From the IMG/VR virus record IMGVR_UViG_3300042691_035156, positions 46,869 to 110,868 of that record: a stretch of DNA of 64,000 nucleotides; one strand, written 5' to 3'. The notes beneath the pieces are model-generated. The model saw only the letters and a list, made by a program, of their open reading frames with translations, was not told the origin of the DNA and made no database searches. The position numbers and the translations under genes are program-made. Shown here in pieces: positions 33,201 through 43,500 of the stretch. Positions within the stretch are counted from its first letter, which is position 1. Each line of letters opens with the position of its first letter. This stretch comes from a virus.

Positions 33201-35007
33201 TCTTGCTCTTTTCATCATATTGGGTGGTATGTTTGTGTTTCTGGCTGTTTCCACCACTGAGTCCAGTGTTCTGTGGTAGTTTGCCGACTCATTTACGTCA
33301 ATGCCAAAATTGTTTAGTATGTTTTCCCAAAAGCCTCTTCCAACATCCGTTAGGGCAACCTCTTCTGCTGTTCTAAATGTTGACTCATCTGGAGCATATA
33401 TCTTTGATTGAATCTTAGCGGGAACATATAGCTCTAGATTTTTTCCATTTTGCCATTCTTGATATACATTAGTTGTTAAAGTGTCAGTTAAGGTGTTGTA
33501 CACTCCGGAGTTTGTTAATTCAGTTTTTCCTGTATCTGGATTGTATTGATATGCACCAGGTCCCCCCAGTATAGGACTTGTTACTTGATTTAATCCAGAA
33601 TCGCTTTGCTTCTTTGAAGCCTCATCAACTAGGTCGGACTCAAGAAGAAAGTCTTCATTGATATAAGAATAAAGAGAGCCTGCTGCTCTTCCCATGTACT
33701 GCCTATATTTGCCCCAATGTATTGCTTGGTTGAAGTCGTTCAGCATTGGTAGAAATGGCTTGTGGTTAAAGTTAAGTAGCTCGAGATCTACTTGTATTGC
33801 AAATGGATAATCAGGAACTGTTGAAAGATTTATTGAAGATAATGCCACTCCAGTTATTCCATGAACGCTGTTTAAGTAATGGTTTTTTATTGGAAGGATT
33901 GGACTATATTTGAACGCAGCAACCAAGCCTCTCAAAGAGGATAGAAACTTGTCAATCTTTTCTGTATTTTGTTCGTTTTGAAAATCAACTTTGTATCTTG
34001 AGTCAACAACAATTTTTGACGCATCATCAATTGAAATTCCCCAAATTTCTTCGTAATTAGGAAAGTACAACCTGAGATTAATAGTTGTTTCTCTATGGCC
34101 TGAATTAAACTTTGGTGACGACTTTTGTCTTAGTGCTCCTCCAGTAAGGCTTCCAGTTTTGAACCCAGTGCTTACACTAATTGAAATTGGAGGCACAAAG
34201 AAGTTTGCTGCACCAAGTCTAAGATGAAATATATCTGGAGTTGCCGGTGGAGTATCGGGCGGTGTTCCTATTTTCTTTATTGCTTTTTCTATTTTTTGTG
34301 CTGTTGTGAAGTTTTTAATTGCCCAAACAGGTTTAAATATAGCTTCGCCATTTGCATCAACACCAAAGCTTTTGAACATCTGATCAATAATTTGACTTAC
34401 GTTATTAAGCTCATCACCCTCGGTGTAGTTGTAGTCCGCTGTTGCTGCCAAAGCAGAGATAAAAATATTTGACAGTGTAGGAAAATAGGTATAAATAATT
34501 GACATTGAAACAGGGTCTCTTAAAAAATAATCCCTGACTCTACCTAGAGCAACAAGCCACCCAGTATCTCTTATCGGGTCATTTATTTTTGCTGCAGAAG
34601 ATCTTAGTATCTCTGCGCTTGAAAATCTTAACCTTGAGAACTCTTGTATTCCGCCCTATTTGTTCGATTAATTCTATTAATCCCGAGTTCTTAATTTTAT
34701 TAACGATTTCAAGTCTATACTTGTGATCAAGTCCTAAAAAAGATGACCTAAAAGATAAGAATTTATTTTCTAAATCAGAACTAAGTCCTGTTTTGTAGCT
34801 ATCAGTTTCGTACTTTGCAAAAGTGTTTGTACCAAAAAAGGCTTCGGATTGATCAAAAATAAGATCACCAGTTACAGCAGTTATGGGCATCTTAACTGCT
34901 CGTTCTAGAAGGCCAGTAAACACACTGCCAAATGAATACTCTTTTTCAAAGAGTTTAGAATATGGTTCTAATTCTGAACCTTCAAATGTATCTTGAGTTT
35001 CTGACAT
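24279..35007 (-). CDS. Giant baseplate hub/tail protein with C-terminal thermonuclease-like domain (about 3575 aa), read through one CGGA +1 site
   Basis: The gene starts at ATG 35007 (MSETQDTFEG), runs 118 codons to CGGA at 34650-34653, then continues in the +1 frame (IQEFSRLRFSSAEIL) through the first Met of the long frame at 34505. Two tube- or hub-like beta modules are visible near residues 265-330 (LRLGAANFFVPPISISVS) and 770-900 (NVIINAINVTTGNNLAKLQL). Hub-like modules lie near 1310-1425 and 2960 (IRPHDLVYLADVYERMYGIF), comparable to gp27/gpD proteins. A Gly-rich hydrophobic segment lies near 3115-3160. The C-terminal 280 residues carry a staphylococcal nuclease-like domain: KVVDGDTFDV, YRVRFDGINTSEL (equivalents of Arg35 and Glu43) and the late ANGLAKVY motif. 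It probably organises the hub. Nuclease activity is inferred. Confidence 0.83.
34650..34653 (-). other. CGGA +1 decoding site in the giant hub gene
   Basis: The coding strand reads ATA GGG CGG A AT ACA. CGG is codon 119 of the frame starting at 35007. The original frame then gives a Lys/Arg-rich tail and stops at 34579. The +1 frame reads GGA ATA CAA GAG TTC and is continuous with the 3408-codon frame. Confidence 0.85.
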
Positions 35008-35012
35008 ATTAA

Positions 35013-35477
35013 TTACCTAAACATTTTTTCAACAGCCAATTTACTATTGAGCTTATTTGCCGAACTATTGGTTGGAGCTATTGAATTATACCTTGTCATA
35101 CTACCATATTTTGTAAAACCAGTAAAGTTCATTTTACCAATATTTTCAAATTTTGGAGGTGTTCTATCTTTATATCTAGCTGTCTGTATCTTTTTGTTTG
35201 CGTATCCTGAATTGTTTATTTGAATATGAGTAGACGGCGCATTATCAAGACCTTCAAAAGATCCCCTTACTGGGTCTGGCACTCCATCGTTTATTTTACT
35301 TCTTGGAGTATGGGCTACTGAACTTGTTTCATTTACGGATCCGCCACTGCTAGTTGTGCCACTTGTTGCTATCTTGGCAGCTAGTTTATTTGAAGTTCTG
35401 GTCCTTGGAGTTGTGTCTATTCTTTTTGAGGCAGCATCTCTTAAGTTTTTGTTTTGAGAATCAGAACCAAGAATCAT
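35013..35477 (-). CDS. Small basic, low-complexity virion protein (154 aa)
   Basis: This is a 154-residue protein rich in Ser, Thr, Asn, Lys and Arg, with no hydrophobic core visible over most of its length (KRIDTTPRTRTSNK, ATSGTTSSGGSVNETSS), so it is probably largely disordered. It sits between the 1670-residue internal protein and the giant hub gene, with 8 and 5 bases to its neighbours. No family is recognised. It could be a scaffold, linker or chaperone for hub assembly. Confidence 0.65.
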   Translation of the reverse strand: MILGSDSQNKNLRDAASKRIDTTPRTRTSNKLAAKIATSGTTSSGGSVNETSSVAHTPRSKINDGVPDPVRGSFEGLDNAPSTHIQINNSGYANKKIQTARYKDRTPPKFENIGKMNFTGFTKYGSMTRYNSIAPTNSSANKLNSKLAVEKMFR

Positions 35478-35485
35478 TTTAAAAC

Positions 35486-38400
35486 CTAGAAATTAGAAGC
35501 AATGTTGTTGTACGGGTCTCTACCTAAACGAGGGAGACTGTTATACATAGTACTGTCTACAGGGCCATCAACAACACTTCCAACTAAAGCTTGAAGCTTT
35601 TGCATTTGCTCTTCAGAGCCTGAGGCATTGATTTTATACTGCATTCCTAGGGTTGTTGGGTTCAAATATTTTAAATCAGATATGCTAGGAAGATTTCTTG
35701 GGTAGTCGGTTTCGTAGGCGCTTCCTCCAGGAAGAAGTGGGGGACCCATTATTTCATCTTCGGTTCTGTCTTTTCTTGCAGAATATATAAAGCCAAAGGC
35801 GCTGAGCGCAACTGCTGCCAAAGCTCCTCTTCTTATGAGCTTGTCATTGAAGGCATCCATAATTGCCTCACTCTTGAAGGCATCTTTAAATCGTGTATAC
35901 TTTGTTGGTCTTACTGGAGGAATTGCATCGTCTACATCTTCTAAGGTTTTTATAATATCTTCTCCGACTTCCGCTGAATCAATAACAAAGTCACCCGCTG
36001 CAGAACCCCCGTAAACCCTTTCTGTTTCTGCCAGTCTTCTTTCTGCTCTCACCCTTCTTGCTACGTCAACTGCGTCTTGAGATCTACCGATACCTTCTGC
36101 CAAGTCTTCTACAGTTTTTCCACCAGCGTCGACTAACTCTGATTCATCTGCCATAATTTCTAAGAAATCAAGGATGCTGCCACCAGTTCCGGCAAACATT
36201 GAGGACCTCATTCCCTCGGCAAGTCTTTTTGCTGTTTGCTGATTTATGTCTTCGATGTCAAGACCAAGATATGAAAGCTCAGCCGTTATTCTTTCATACG
36301 CCGCAAACGAAGAGTTCTTCATGGTTAGCCTGTCTACTCTTCTCGCTTGTGCAGCTTCTGCTAACTGAGTCATTGCGTCATTTTTGCCGGCTATTTGTAG
36401 CTCCGCTCCCATTGCGGCTTTTGCTACTCTATCGCCAAATTCTGAAGAAAGTCTTGATTCAAGCGTGTCGTAAAGGTCAAGTATGTTTACACTAGCGTCT
36501 TTGTTCCTTGCTTGAGAAATAAGTTTAAACAAGTTTTCTGATAATTCGCTATTGCTTGCATCTAGCAAGATTGCTGTATCTGTTAGCCTTTCTTCGGATG
36601 TTGACATTCTTATTAAATCAAAGGCGTTGTTTATCAAAGATCTTTGAGAATCAATTGCTGCATCAACAGTTGACAAATATCTTGCTTGTTGCACTGCAGC
36701 TAGTGGATTGGGCGCATTTCTTGCCGTTCTTGCTGCAAGTGATTCCAGACTTTCTGCAGTTGCGGTTGCTTTTCTTGCCTCTCTTCCATAAGCAGAAAGT
36801 GTTGCGTACTGGCTGTCAGTGCCAATTGTCAAGGATCTTATTGCCTGCTCTGCTCTTTGAGAAGAGGCTGCTTCTATTTCGTCTTCTATAGATTGTCTTT
36901 CCGCAATGCTTCTTGCTGACTGAAGAGACTGCTGAAGTTGCTGTAATCTTGTTCCTTGAGATCCTTCAAGTCTAGAAATTTCTTGTAAAATAATGTTTCT
37001 TTGCTGCTGATCTGTAATAAAATTTAAAGAATCTCTTAACCCCACAATAGTGCTGATTCGCATTGTTTCAAGATCTCTCGCTTTTATTCTTGCAAACTCT
37101 TTTCCTTTTTCTCCTTTAAATTTAAAAAGTTCTTGATCGTATCCAATAAGATCTTCTGCTGCTACTCCTGCGGCGAGTTGTAAACCCCTTAAGAAACCAA
37201 CTCCCTGACTCATCTGACGAACAGCCAGCTCGCCAGCTTGACCAAGTCTGAGATCTCCAACATTTAATTGTTTTAAAATTGCCTCAACAGCTTCTTCTGT
37301 AACTGGTCTTCCTGATCTTCTTAACGCATCTGCTGCGGCTGCTACATCCTGCATCGATTGTTGCCTTACAACCATTCTTCCAGCTAAAGCCTTGCTAACG
37401 TCAACTGCTTCAGATGGGGGTATTACGCCAACGGCAAATCTTGAAAAGAAATATTCAGCTATATCATATTCTGTTGATCCAGCTTTTAAGGTTCTTGCGC
37501 CAAAAGAGCCTATTACATCTTGAATTTGCCTATCCATTGATATTGCTGCAGCTTGCCTGTTTATGTAAAGACCAAGAGTATCTTCTATATCGGGTATGCT
37601 ACTTAGCTGAAGCTGTTCGCCAAATCTCTGCATCGCTCCAGATATTTGCGCCCTTAAAGCCTGACCAGATCTTCCTGTACCACTCTCAAAAGCATCTAAT
37701 ATTTGTTGTCTGCTGGTAAAGTTTTTTCCAGTGGCTCGATTAACAGCTTTTATAAGCATGTTTTCTTCTGCTGCCGACTCTTGTTGTGCCAATATAGTGA
37801 CAACATTTCCTTGAGTATAGGAAGGAGTGTCCGCAACGATTCCTCTTTCAGCCAAAGATCTTTGAAAAGCAGCTCTTCCCCCGACTGTTGTCGGCTCCAT
37901 TCTATCAAGACCAATTGGTGAAGCTGAACGCTGGTGAGCCATTTCTAATAGGTCTCTTGCTGTTATCTTTGCCAGCTTACCAAAGCCGTGTTGTTCAGCC
38001 AAAGAAGATTCTCTTAATGATGCTATGACCATTTCTATTTCTTCACTTGTTAGATTTCTAAGATCTAGATCTTTAGCCCCTGCAGCTGCTTCTCGTAAGA
38101 TATCTAAAATTCTTTTAGATTTAGTTGCATCAAGTCCTAATTGAGAATTACTGATTACATCTTGAGCTTTAGGGTCAGAAAGAAGACCCATAAAATCTCC
38201 AGAGGAGTGTTGTATAACAGCTTTTAGTGTGTCGGCATCAGACATGTCCGCCTGCATGAATATCTTTTCTTGATACCCAGTTGGTTGACGAAGCGTCATG
38301 AATGCTAGCCTGTCTCGTCCCTTGCCGTCTTTAAACGTAGTCATCAAAGGAACGCCTTTGTCGTCAAGGTCGAACGTACCAAGAGAATGGTGATAGAGAT

Positions 38401-40498
38401 TGGCTGCTGCGCCATTCATTATCATTCTGTTGCCGCGAACTTGGAAGTTGACAAAGTCAATACCAGCTTCAGGCGCACCACCAAGAACCGACTTAACTTC
38501 CTGTGAACTCCTAAGTCCAGAATAAACTCCTTGGAATATTCCCTCATCAAGATTGACAGATGCAGATCTATAAAGCGGAACATTGTCTGCGTACATTGGG
38601 CCAGAGGATTCAGAAGTTCTTAGAGCTAGTCTCATTGTGTCTGGAAGAACAAGGTCTGCTCTGTCGCCCTTCATTCTGAATGCATTTTGAGAGTAAAAAT
38701 CAGTGATTCTTCTAACCAGTGCTGGTATTTGCCTTACGTCAACTCCAGCCATTATCATTTCTTGAATTTGCCTTGCCTCTGTTCTGTTTCTTAGATAACT
38801 GGCTCTTGCTGCAGCATCCATCTTTGGAAAGAGGGGATCTTCTTTCATTTCCTGTTTTATGGCTCCAAATATTTGATCTCTTACTTCTTTTGGAAGAGCT
38901 CCAGACTGAAGAAACTGTTTTATTCCATCCATTTGTTTATTTACATTTGTATTAATAGAACTCATATACTCTGCCGAAGAAAAATAATCTTGGTGATACA
39001 GCATGAACAGTGGGTCCATGTATATGTTTTCTGCGTGAGATTTAGCCACATTCAACAGTGCAGATGGGACTCCTTGTACCTCTTTTTTTACTGCACTTTT
39101 TGCCATAATAAGATCCATGTTTCGTAGACCTTTTGGAAGCCAACCAAATTTTCTAAAGAACATTTCACCTTTTGCTTGCCTTCCAGGCAACTGGATTCTT
39201 GCAATAACCGAGTCAAGACCTTCTTGTCCCATTTGCTTTGCGTGTTCTAAGGATTCAATTTGAGAATCTATGTCGTTTATTTGTTGCATTATTTCTGGAG
39301 AAATTTCAGTTACGCTACCTATAAGACTTTGTCTTGAGTTTTTTAAGGAATCTATAAACTGATCAAGAACTTTAACATTTGCAATAAATTCACCATCTCT
39401 CATTTTTTCAACACCGTCAAAGCCAGCAAGCAGCTGATTAGCAAGCAGTCTTTCTCCCTCATCTGCTGATTCTTTCATCTGTTCAACTGCTTTTTTAAAT
39501 TCGCCAAAATCTTTTCCTGATTTTTCAAACAGTTCCTTCATTTGCTCAAGGGTTTTTAACTTTACATCTCTTGGCCTTCTTTCCATGCCGATTACTGAAA
39601 GAAGTTTTCTACCCATTGCGTCAGTGAAGTCATCTGGAACAACTCCCCCTTGTGCCAGTGTGGCTGCCTTTATTCTTTCTTCACTAAGGTCTAAGCCAGC
39701 GGAAAGCAAGAATCTTTCCTCTTCAGTTGTTGCCCCACCAAGGGCTGCTCTAAAAAATGCTGATACGTCGTCATATTCATAAGTATTTTTAAACATGTTT
39801 TGAACTGCATCTCCAGTTAGGGCAACATCTCTTTCTGCCAACATACCAGATATTCTTTTTGGTATTTTAGCAAATGGGCTAAAGTCTGGAAGACCACCTT
39901 TGCCTTCAAGAATTTTTTTGACTACATCTTCTGTTAAAGTGCCTATTCCAAGAAGGTACCTTAATTCACTTGCCTGCTTATCTGAAAGTACTTTTTTTCC
40001 TATTCTGTAATTTAATACAGTTACACCTTCATCGGTTATGTTCACTACTCCAGCATTTTTTACGGCATCTGAATCTGTTATGGACTTTAGTTTATTTACA
40101 TCTTTATCGTAGTTGTATTTGGTGTATGTAATACTTACGCTTTGATTAATAAGATCATCAAGGTTTAATTGTTTTAGAGCTGCTTTTTGAGTCCTGCTTA
40201 AGCTAGCTAGTCTTTCTTGTATAACTTTTGCTTCTTCTGCTATTTGATCAAGACCTTTTGTGCTGCCGAACTGGTTTTCTCCAAAAACCCTATAAGTATT
40301 TACGCCAGTTGCCTCAACATGACCTATTGCACTTCTGAGTCCATCTTCAGCGTCTTTAAACTCTTTGCCATCAAATGTTGTTTTGTAAACGATTTCGCCT
40401 TCAGCGTTTAGGAATACCGAAACAAGACCCTTGACTCTTGATTGTTTGCCAATCGCTCTTTCAAGTCTTTTTAGTCTTTGTTCATTAATCAAACTCAT
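35486..40498 (-). CDS. Giant helical tail or internal virion protein (1670 aa), possible second tape-measure-like protein
   Basis: This is a 1670-residue, largely alpha-helical protein, rich in Ala, Gln, Arg and Glu. The N-terminus has coiled-coil-like runs (RLKRLERAIGKQ, EAKVIQERLASLSRTQ). The middle region (about residues 900-1450) is repeatedly AAADALRR/RQAAAISM-like. A single hydrophobic segment near residue 1560 (GALAAVALSAFGFIYSA) precedes a Pro/Gly-rich C-terminal tail. It lies between the tape-measure candidate and the hub gene. Membrane-inserting segments in tail-lumen proteins are common for DNA delivery. Its function is inferred from size, helicity and position only. Confidence 0.68.
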   Translation of the reverse strand: MSLINEQRLKRLERAIGKQSRVKGLVSVFLNAEGEIVYKTTFDGKEFKDAEDGLRSAIGHVEATGVNTYRVFGENQFGSTKGLDQIAEEAKVIQERLASLSRTQKAALKQLNLDDLINQSVSITYTKYNYDKDVNKLKSITDSDAVKNAGVVNITDEGVTVLNYRIGKKVLSDKQASELRYLLGIGTLTEDVVKKILEGKGGLPDFSPFAKIPKRISGMLAERDVALTGDAVQNMFKNTYEYDDVSAFFRAALGGATTEEERFLLSAGLDLSEERIKAATLAQGGVVPDDFTDAMGRKLLSVIGMERRPRDVKLKTLEQMKELFEKSGKDFGEFKKAVEQMKESADEGERLLANQLLAGFDGVEKMRDGEFIANVKVLDQFIDSLKNSRQSLIGSVTEISPEIMQQINDIDSQIESLEHAKQMGQEGLDSVIARIQLPGRQAKGEMFFRKFGWLPKGLRNMDLIMAKSAVKKEVQGVPSALLNVAKSHAENIYMDPLFMLYHQDYFSSAEYMSSINTNVNKQMDGIKQFLQSGALPKEVRDQIFGAIKQEMKEDPLFPKMDAAARASYLRNRTEARQIQEMIMAGVDVRQIPALVRRITDFYSQNAFRMKGDRADLVLPDTMRLALRTSESSGPMYADNVPLYRSASVNLDEGIFQGVYSGLRSSQEVKSVLGGAPEAGIDFVNFQVRGNRMIMNGAAANLYHHSLGTFDLDDKGVPLMTTFKDGKGRDRLAFMTLRQPTGYQEKIFMQADMSDADTLKAVIQHSSGDFMGLLSDPKAQDVISNSQLGLDATKSKRILDILREAAAGAKDLDLRNLTSEEIEMVIASLRESSLAEQHGFGKLAKITARDLLEMAHQRSASPIGLDRMEPTTVGGRAAFQRSLAERGIVADTPSYTQGNVVTILAQQESAAEENMLIKAVNRATGKNFTSRQQILDAFESGTGRSGQALRAQISGAMQRFGEQLQLSSIPDIEDTLGLYINRQAAAISMDRQIQDVIGSFGARTLKAGSTEYDIAEYFFSRFAVGVIPPSEAVDVSKALAGRMVVRQQSMQDVAAAADALRRSGRPVTEEAVEAILKQLNVGDLRLGQAGELAVRQMSQGVGFLRGLQLAAGVAAEDLIGYDQELFKFKGEKGKEFARIKARDLETMRISTIVGLRDSLNFITDQQQRNIILQEISRLEGSQGTRLQQLQQSLQSARSIAERQSIEDEIEAASSQRAEQAIRSLTIGTDSQYATLSAYGREARKATATAESLESLAARTARNAPNPLAAVQQARYLSTVDAAIDSQRSLINNAFDLIRMSTSEERLTDTAILLDASNSELSENLFKLISQARNKDASVNILDLYDTLESRLSSEFGDRVAKAAMGAELQIAGKNDAMTQLAEAAQARRVDRLTMKNSSFAAYERITAELSYLGLDIEDINQQTAKRLAEGMRSSMFAGTGGSILDFLEIMADESELVDAGGKTVEDLAEGIGRSQDAVDVARRVRAERRLAETERVYGGSAAGDFVIDSAEVGEDIIKTLEDVDDAIPPVRPTKYTRFKDAFKSEAIMDAFNDKLIRRGALAAVALSAFGFIYSARKDRTEDEIMGPPLLPGGSAYETDYPRNLPSISDLKYLNPTTLGMQYKINASGSEEQMQKLQALVGSVVDGPVDSTMYNSLPRLGRDPYNNIASNF

Positions 40499-40507
40499 GA
40501 TTTATTC

Positions 40508-43500
40508 CTAGTAAGAATATTGCCTTGTCATTCCTGCAGATATTTGTGCACTTGATCCACCGAAACCATTCATAACTGGAGTGACAGATCCAGAAATTCC
40601 ATTTCTTGACATTATCTGCCTAAGTTGTGCTGCAACGTTTTGCTGATCGCTTTGTTGCCCAAAGGTAGGATAACTTGGATTGGTTAGAGAAGCTTCTCTT
40701 ATCTGTTGAGGATAGTAACCCATTTGAGACATCTCTATGCCCATAGATTGACCTATTTTTATTTTAACATGTTCCATATTGGTATTTGGGTGCCACCCTT
40801 CCCATGAAGCGTCTGGCAGTTCGTGCCTAGAAAAGTACTCAACAAGATCAGGCCTTTGCTCAACTTCCATGCCCCATGCAGCTTGGTACATTCTTCTTTC
40901 TAGTCTTCCAGAAGTTGAAAGAATTTTTTCTCTTTCTTCTGCGTCTGTTTCCGTAATCATTGCTTTAAAGTGTTCTCTTTTTCTCTTTGGAATAGCAAGA
41001 GAAAGAGTGTCAATTGATTGACCGTATATGTCAGCTCCATACATTGTTCTGGTTGCTGCTTGCCTAAACTGATTGGCCGAGGCCATGTCTCCTTGCATTT
41101 GAGCCTCTTTGGCTAGAGATGTATTTTTAACATAACTTAGTATGTCTGTGTATTCTTCAAGTGCAAGTTGCTTTTGACGATCTTTTGGTATGAACCTCTC
41201 TCCAGTAACTGCCTCTCTGATGTTTCCATATGCGGAATACGCTGCACCAGCGGTGAATCCTGCTATTGAGGCAAAAGCTTTTGCTCTTGCGGTTCTACCA
41301 AACATTGATCCAATAACACCCATTGCAGTTCCTGCAACAAGAGGATTTCTTTGGGTTGCTTTGTTGAGCATTGGCTCAAAGAAGCTTTCAAAAGGTTTTT
41401 GCCACTCGGGGAAAGTAGAACCATAAACATTTCTTCTTTCCCAGTCTTCTTGAGCTGTTCTCTTGGGAAGAAACTTTGTATTAAAGTATGTGTCTCTGTG
41501 CGCTATATACTCACCAATCCTACCCATGGCATAAGCCCTATTGTCTATTCCGAGCTCTTCTGGACTTTTGCCTTTATACTTATAGCTGCTAAATTCATAC
41601 TTTTGAGTTTGAGCCTCAGCTTGCTCTCTTATTGATTGAAGAACTGCTCTTTGTTCTCCTGTGGCTACTTCAGATTGTATTGATCTATTAAGTTCTCTAA
41701 ACTCTCTTGAATAAGGAGCAACATTTCCAAGGATCTTAAGTTGAGCAAAGCTGTCGTAGCCCCTTGCCATTGGGTTAAGCCTTTCGTAAGCTACGCCAGG
41801 AAGTCTTAGCTCTCCTTCTTGTATTTTTGTAAATGGATCACCTTGCTGGAAGTTAATGAAGTAATCAGCTCCTGGTAAAAACGGATACTGATCAGCCATT
41901 GTGTTTCTAATTGGGTTGAGATAATTTACGTTTGTTCTTTCTTTTGGAATGAATCTTCTTACAATTTCTGATATTTCGATATTTCCTAAAGCGCCTTCAG
42001 CGGTTAATGGTACGTCACCAAGACCACCAAGGTTTAGGTCCCAGAAAGCTCTTGTCGTACCATATGCTTTTTGTGCAGACTGTAGCACTGCTCTTTGTGG
42101 CTCAAAATCAGATTGTCCAAAACCAAGACCTTCTCTTAAAGAACCAAAAGCAAAGCCATAAATACCAGCTGTTTCTTGTAGCTTATATCCGAGTTGTCCA
42201 GCCATGAAGTTGGCATTAGCGGCAGATATAGGCGTCCCTGCTGGAATTATATTTGGAGGAACAACTCCTGGAGTTGGAGGAGGACCAAATTGACCTGCTT
42301 GTACATAAGATGTATTAGCAGCATTAATGGTTGAGAATGTTATTCCTCTTGCTGTTGAAAGAGGAGCTGACCTTGATGCTAGACTGGCATTTTGTGATGC
42401 TATCATTGCAGAACCTTGGCCAGTTGGCCCACCCATGCTTGGCCCAGATGAATATACAGCGCCTTGCATTTCGCCCTGGCCAACAATTGCATTTCTGCCA
42501 GACATCATTATTCCCGCTGGATTATATGCTCCAGCTTGTCCTGCATACACGTAGGTGCTCAGATAGTTGTTTACCTCTTCTTCGTGCATTCTCAATTGCG
42601 GCTTAAGAACCTTGCCAACTGTTGCATTCAGAATGTCAGTTACTGGACCATAGGGACCGCTAAAATATTCTCCAGTTACTGGATATGGCCTGTCATAATA
42701 ATGTTTTCTTTCAAATCTATATGGATCAATTGCCCTTAGTGGAGAGAAGTCGTATCCAAACAAAAACTTTTCTACAGGTGAACCAAAGCTATCAGAAGTA
42801 TACATTGCTCCAGCTTGCATTCTTCTATACCAAGATGGGCGATGATACATTATCTTTCCGCCTTCAAATGGAGTTACACCAAGAGGCCAGAATCTCCCCT
42901 GCCTAATCGGCACTTCTCCTTCAAGAAGTTGCTCTTTCTTTTCTTCGTATCCCATTCCTCCAGGAACAATTCCAGAAATAGCAGCTTGTGCTTCAACGAC
43001 TCCCCTAGCTGCTTTGCCAATGAAAAACGGAGAATATACCCTTTCTCCTCTAGCATCTTCTTCGTTTACAAATCCACCTATAGTTCTATCAACAGTTAGA
43101 ACTCCAGCTCCAGCAGCAGTCAACGGAAGAGCTCTTTGAAGAACCATGCCTTTTCCATAAAGGCTTAGTGGTCCAGAAAACTTGTTTGGATCAAGAGCCA
43201 AGCCCACTGTGCCAAAGTATCTATTTAATCTTTCAATACCATGAGATATTGGAACTGAGGCAAAGCTAAAAGCTCCTGGATCATCATAAGTGGATCTGCC
43301 GGCGGCGCTCTTAAGAGCCCTTGTTAAGCCAACATTGTTTACTGCTGTTCCAAATGTTGGCACAAAAGCAGTGCCCCTGCTGCCAAGAGGGCCTGACACC
43401 ATCTCGTCCATTTCATACGGAGCGGTGCCAAAAGCCTTTTTAAGCCTTGGGGATATAAGAGTAGTTGCCCTCTTAAAGCCTGAGGTATCAATTATTGCAG

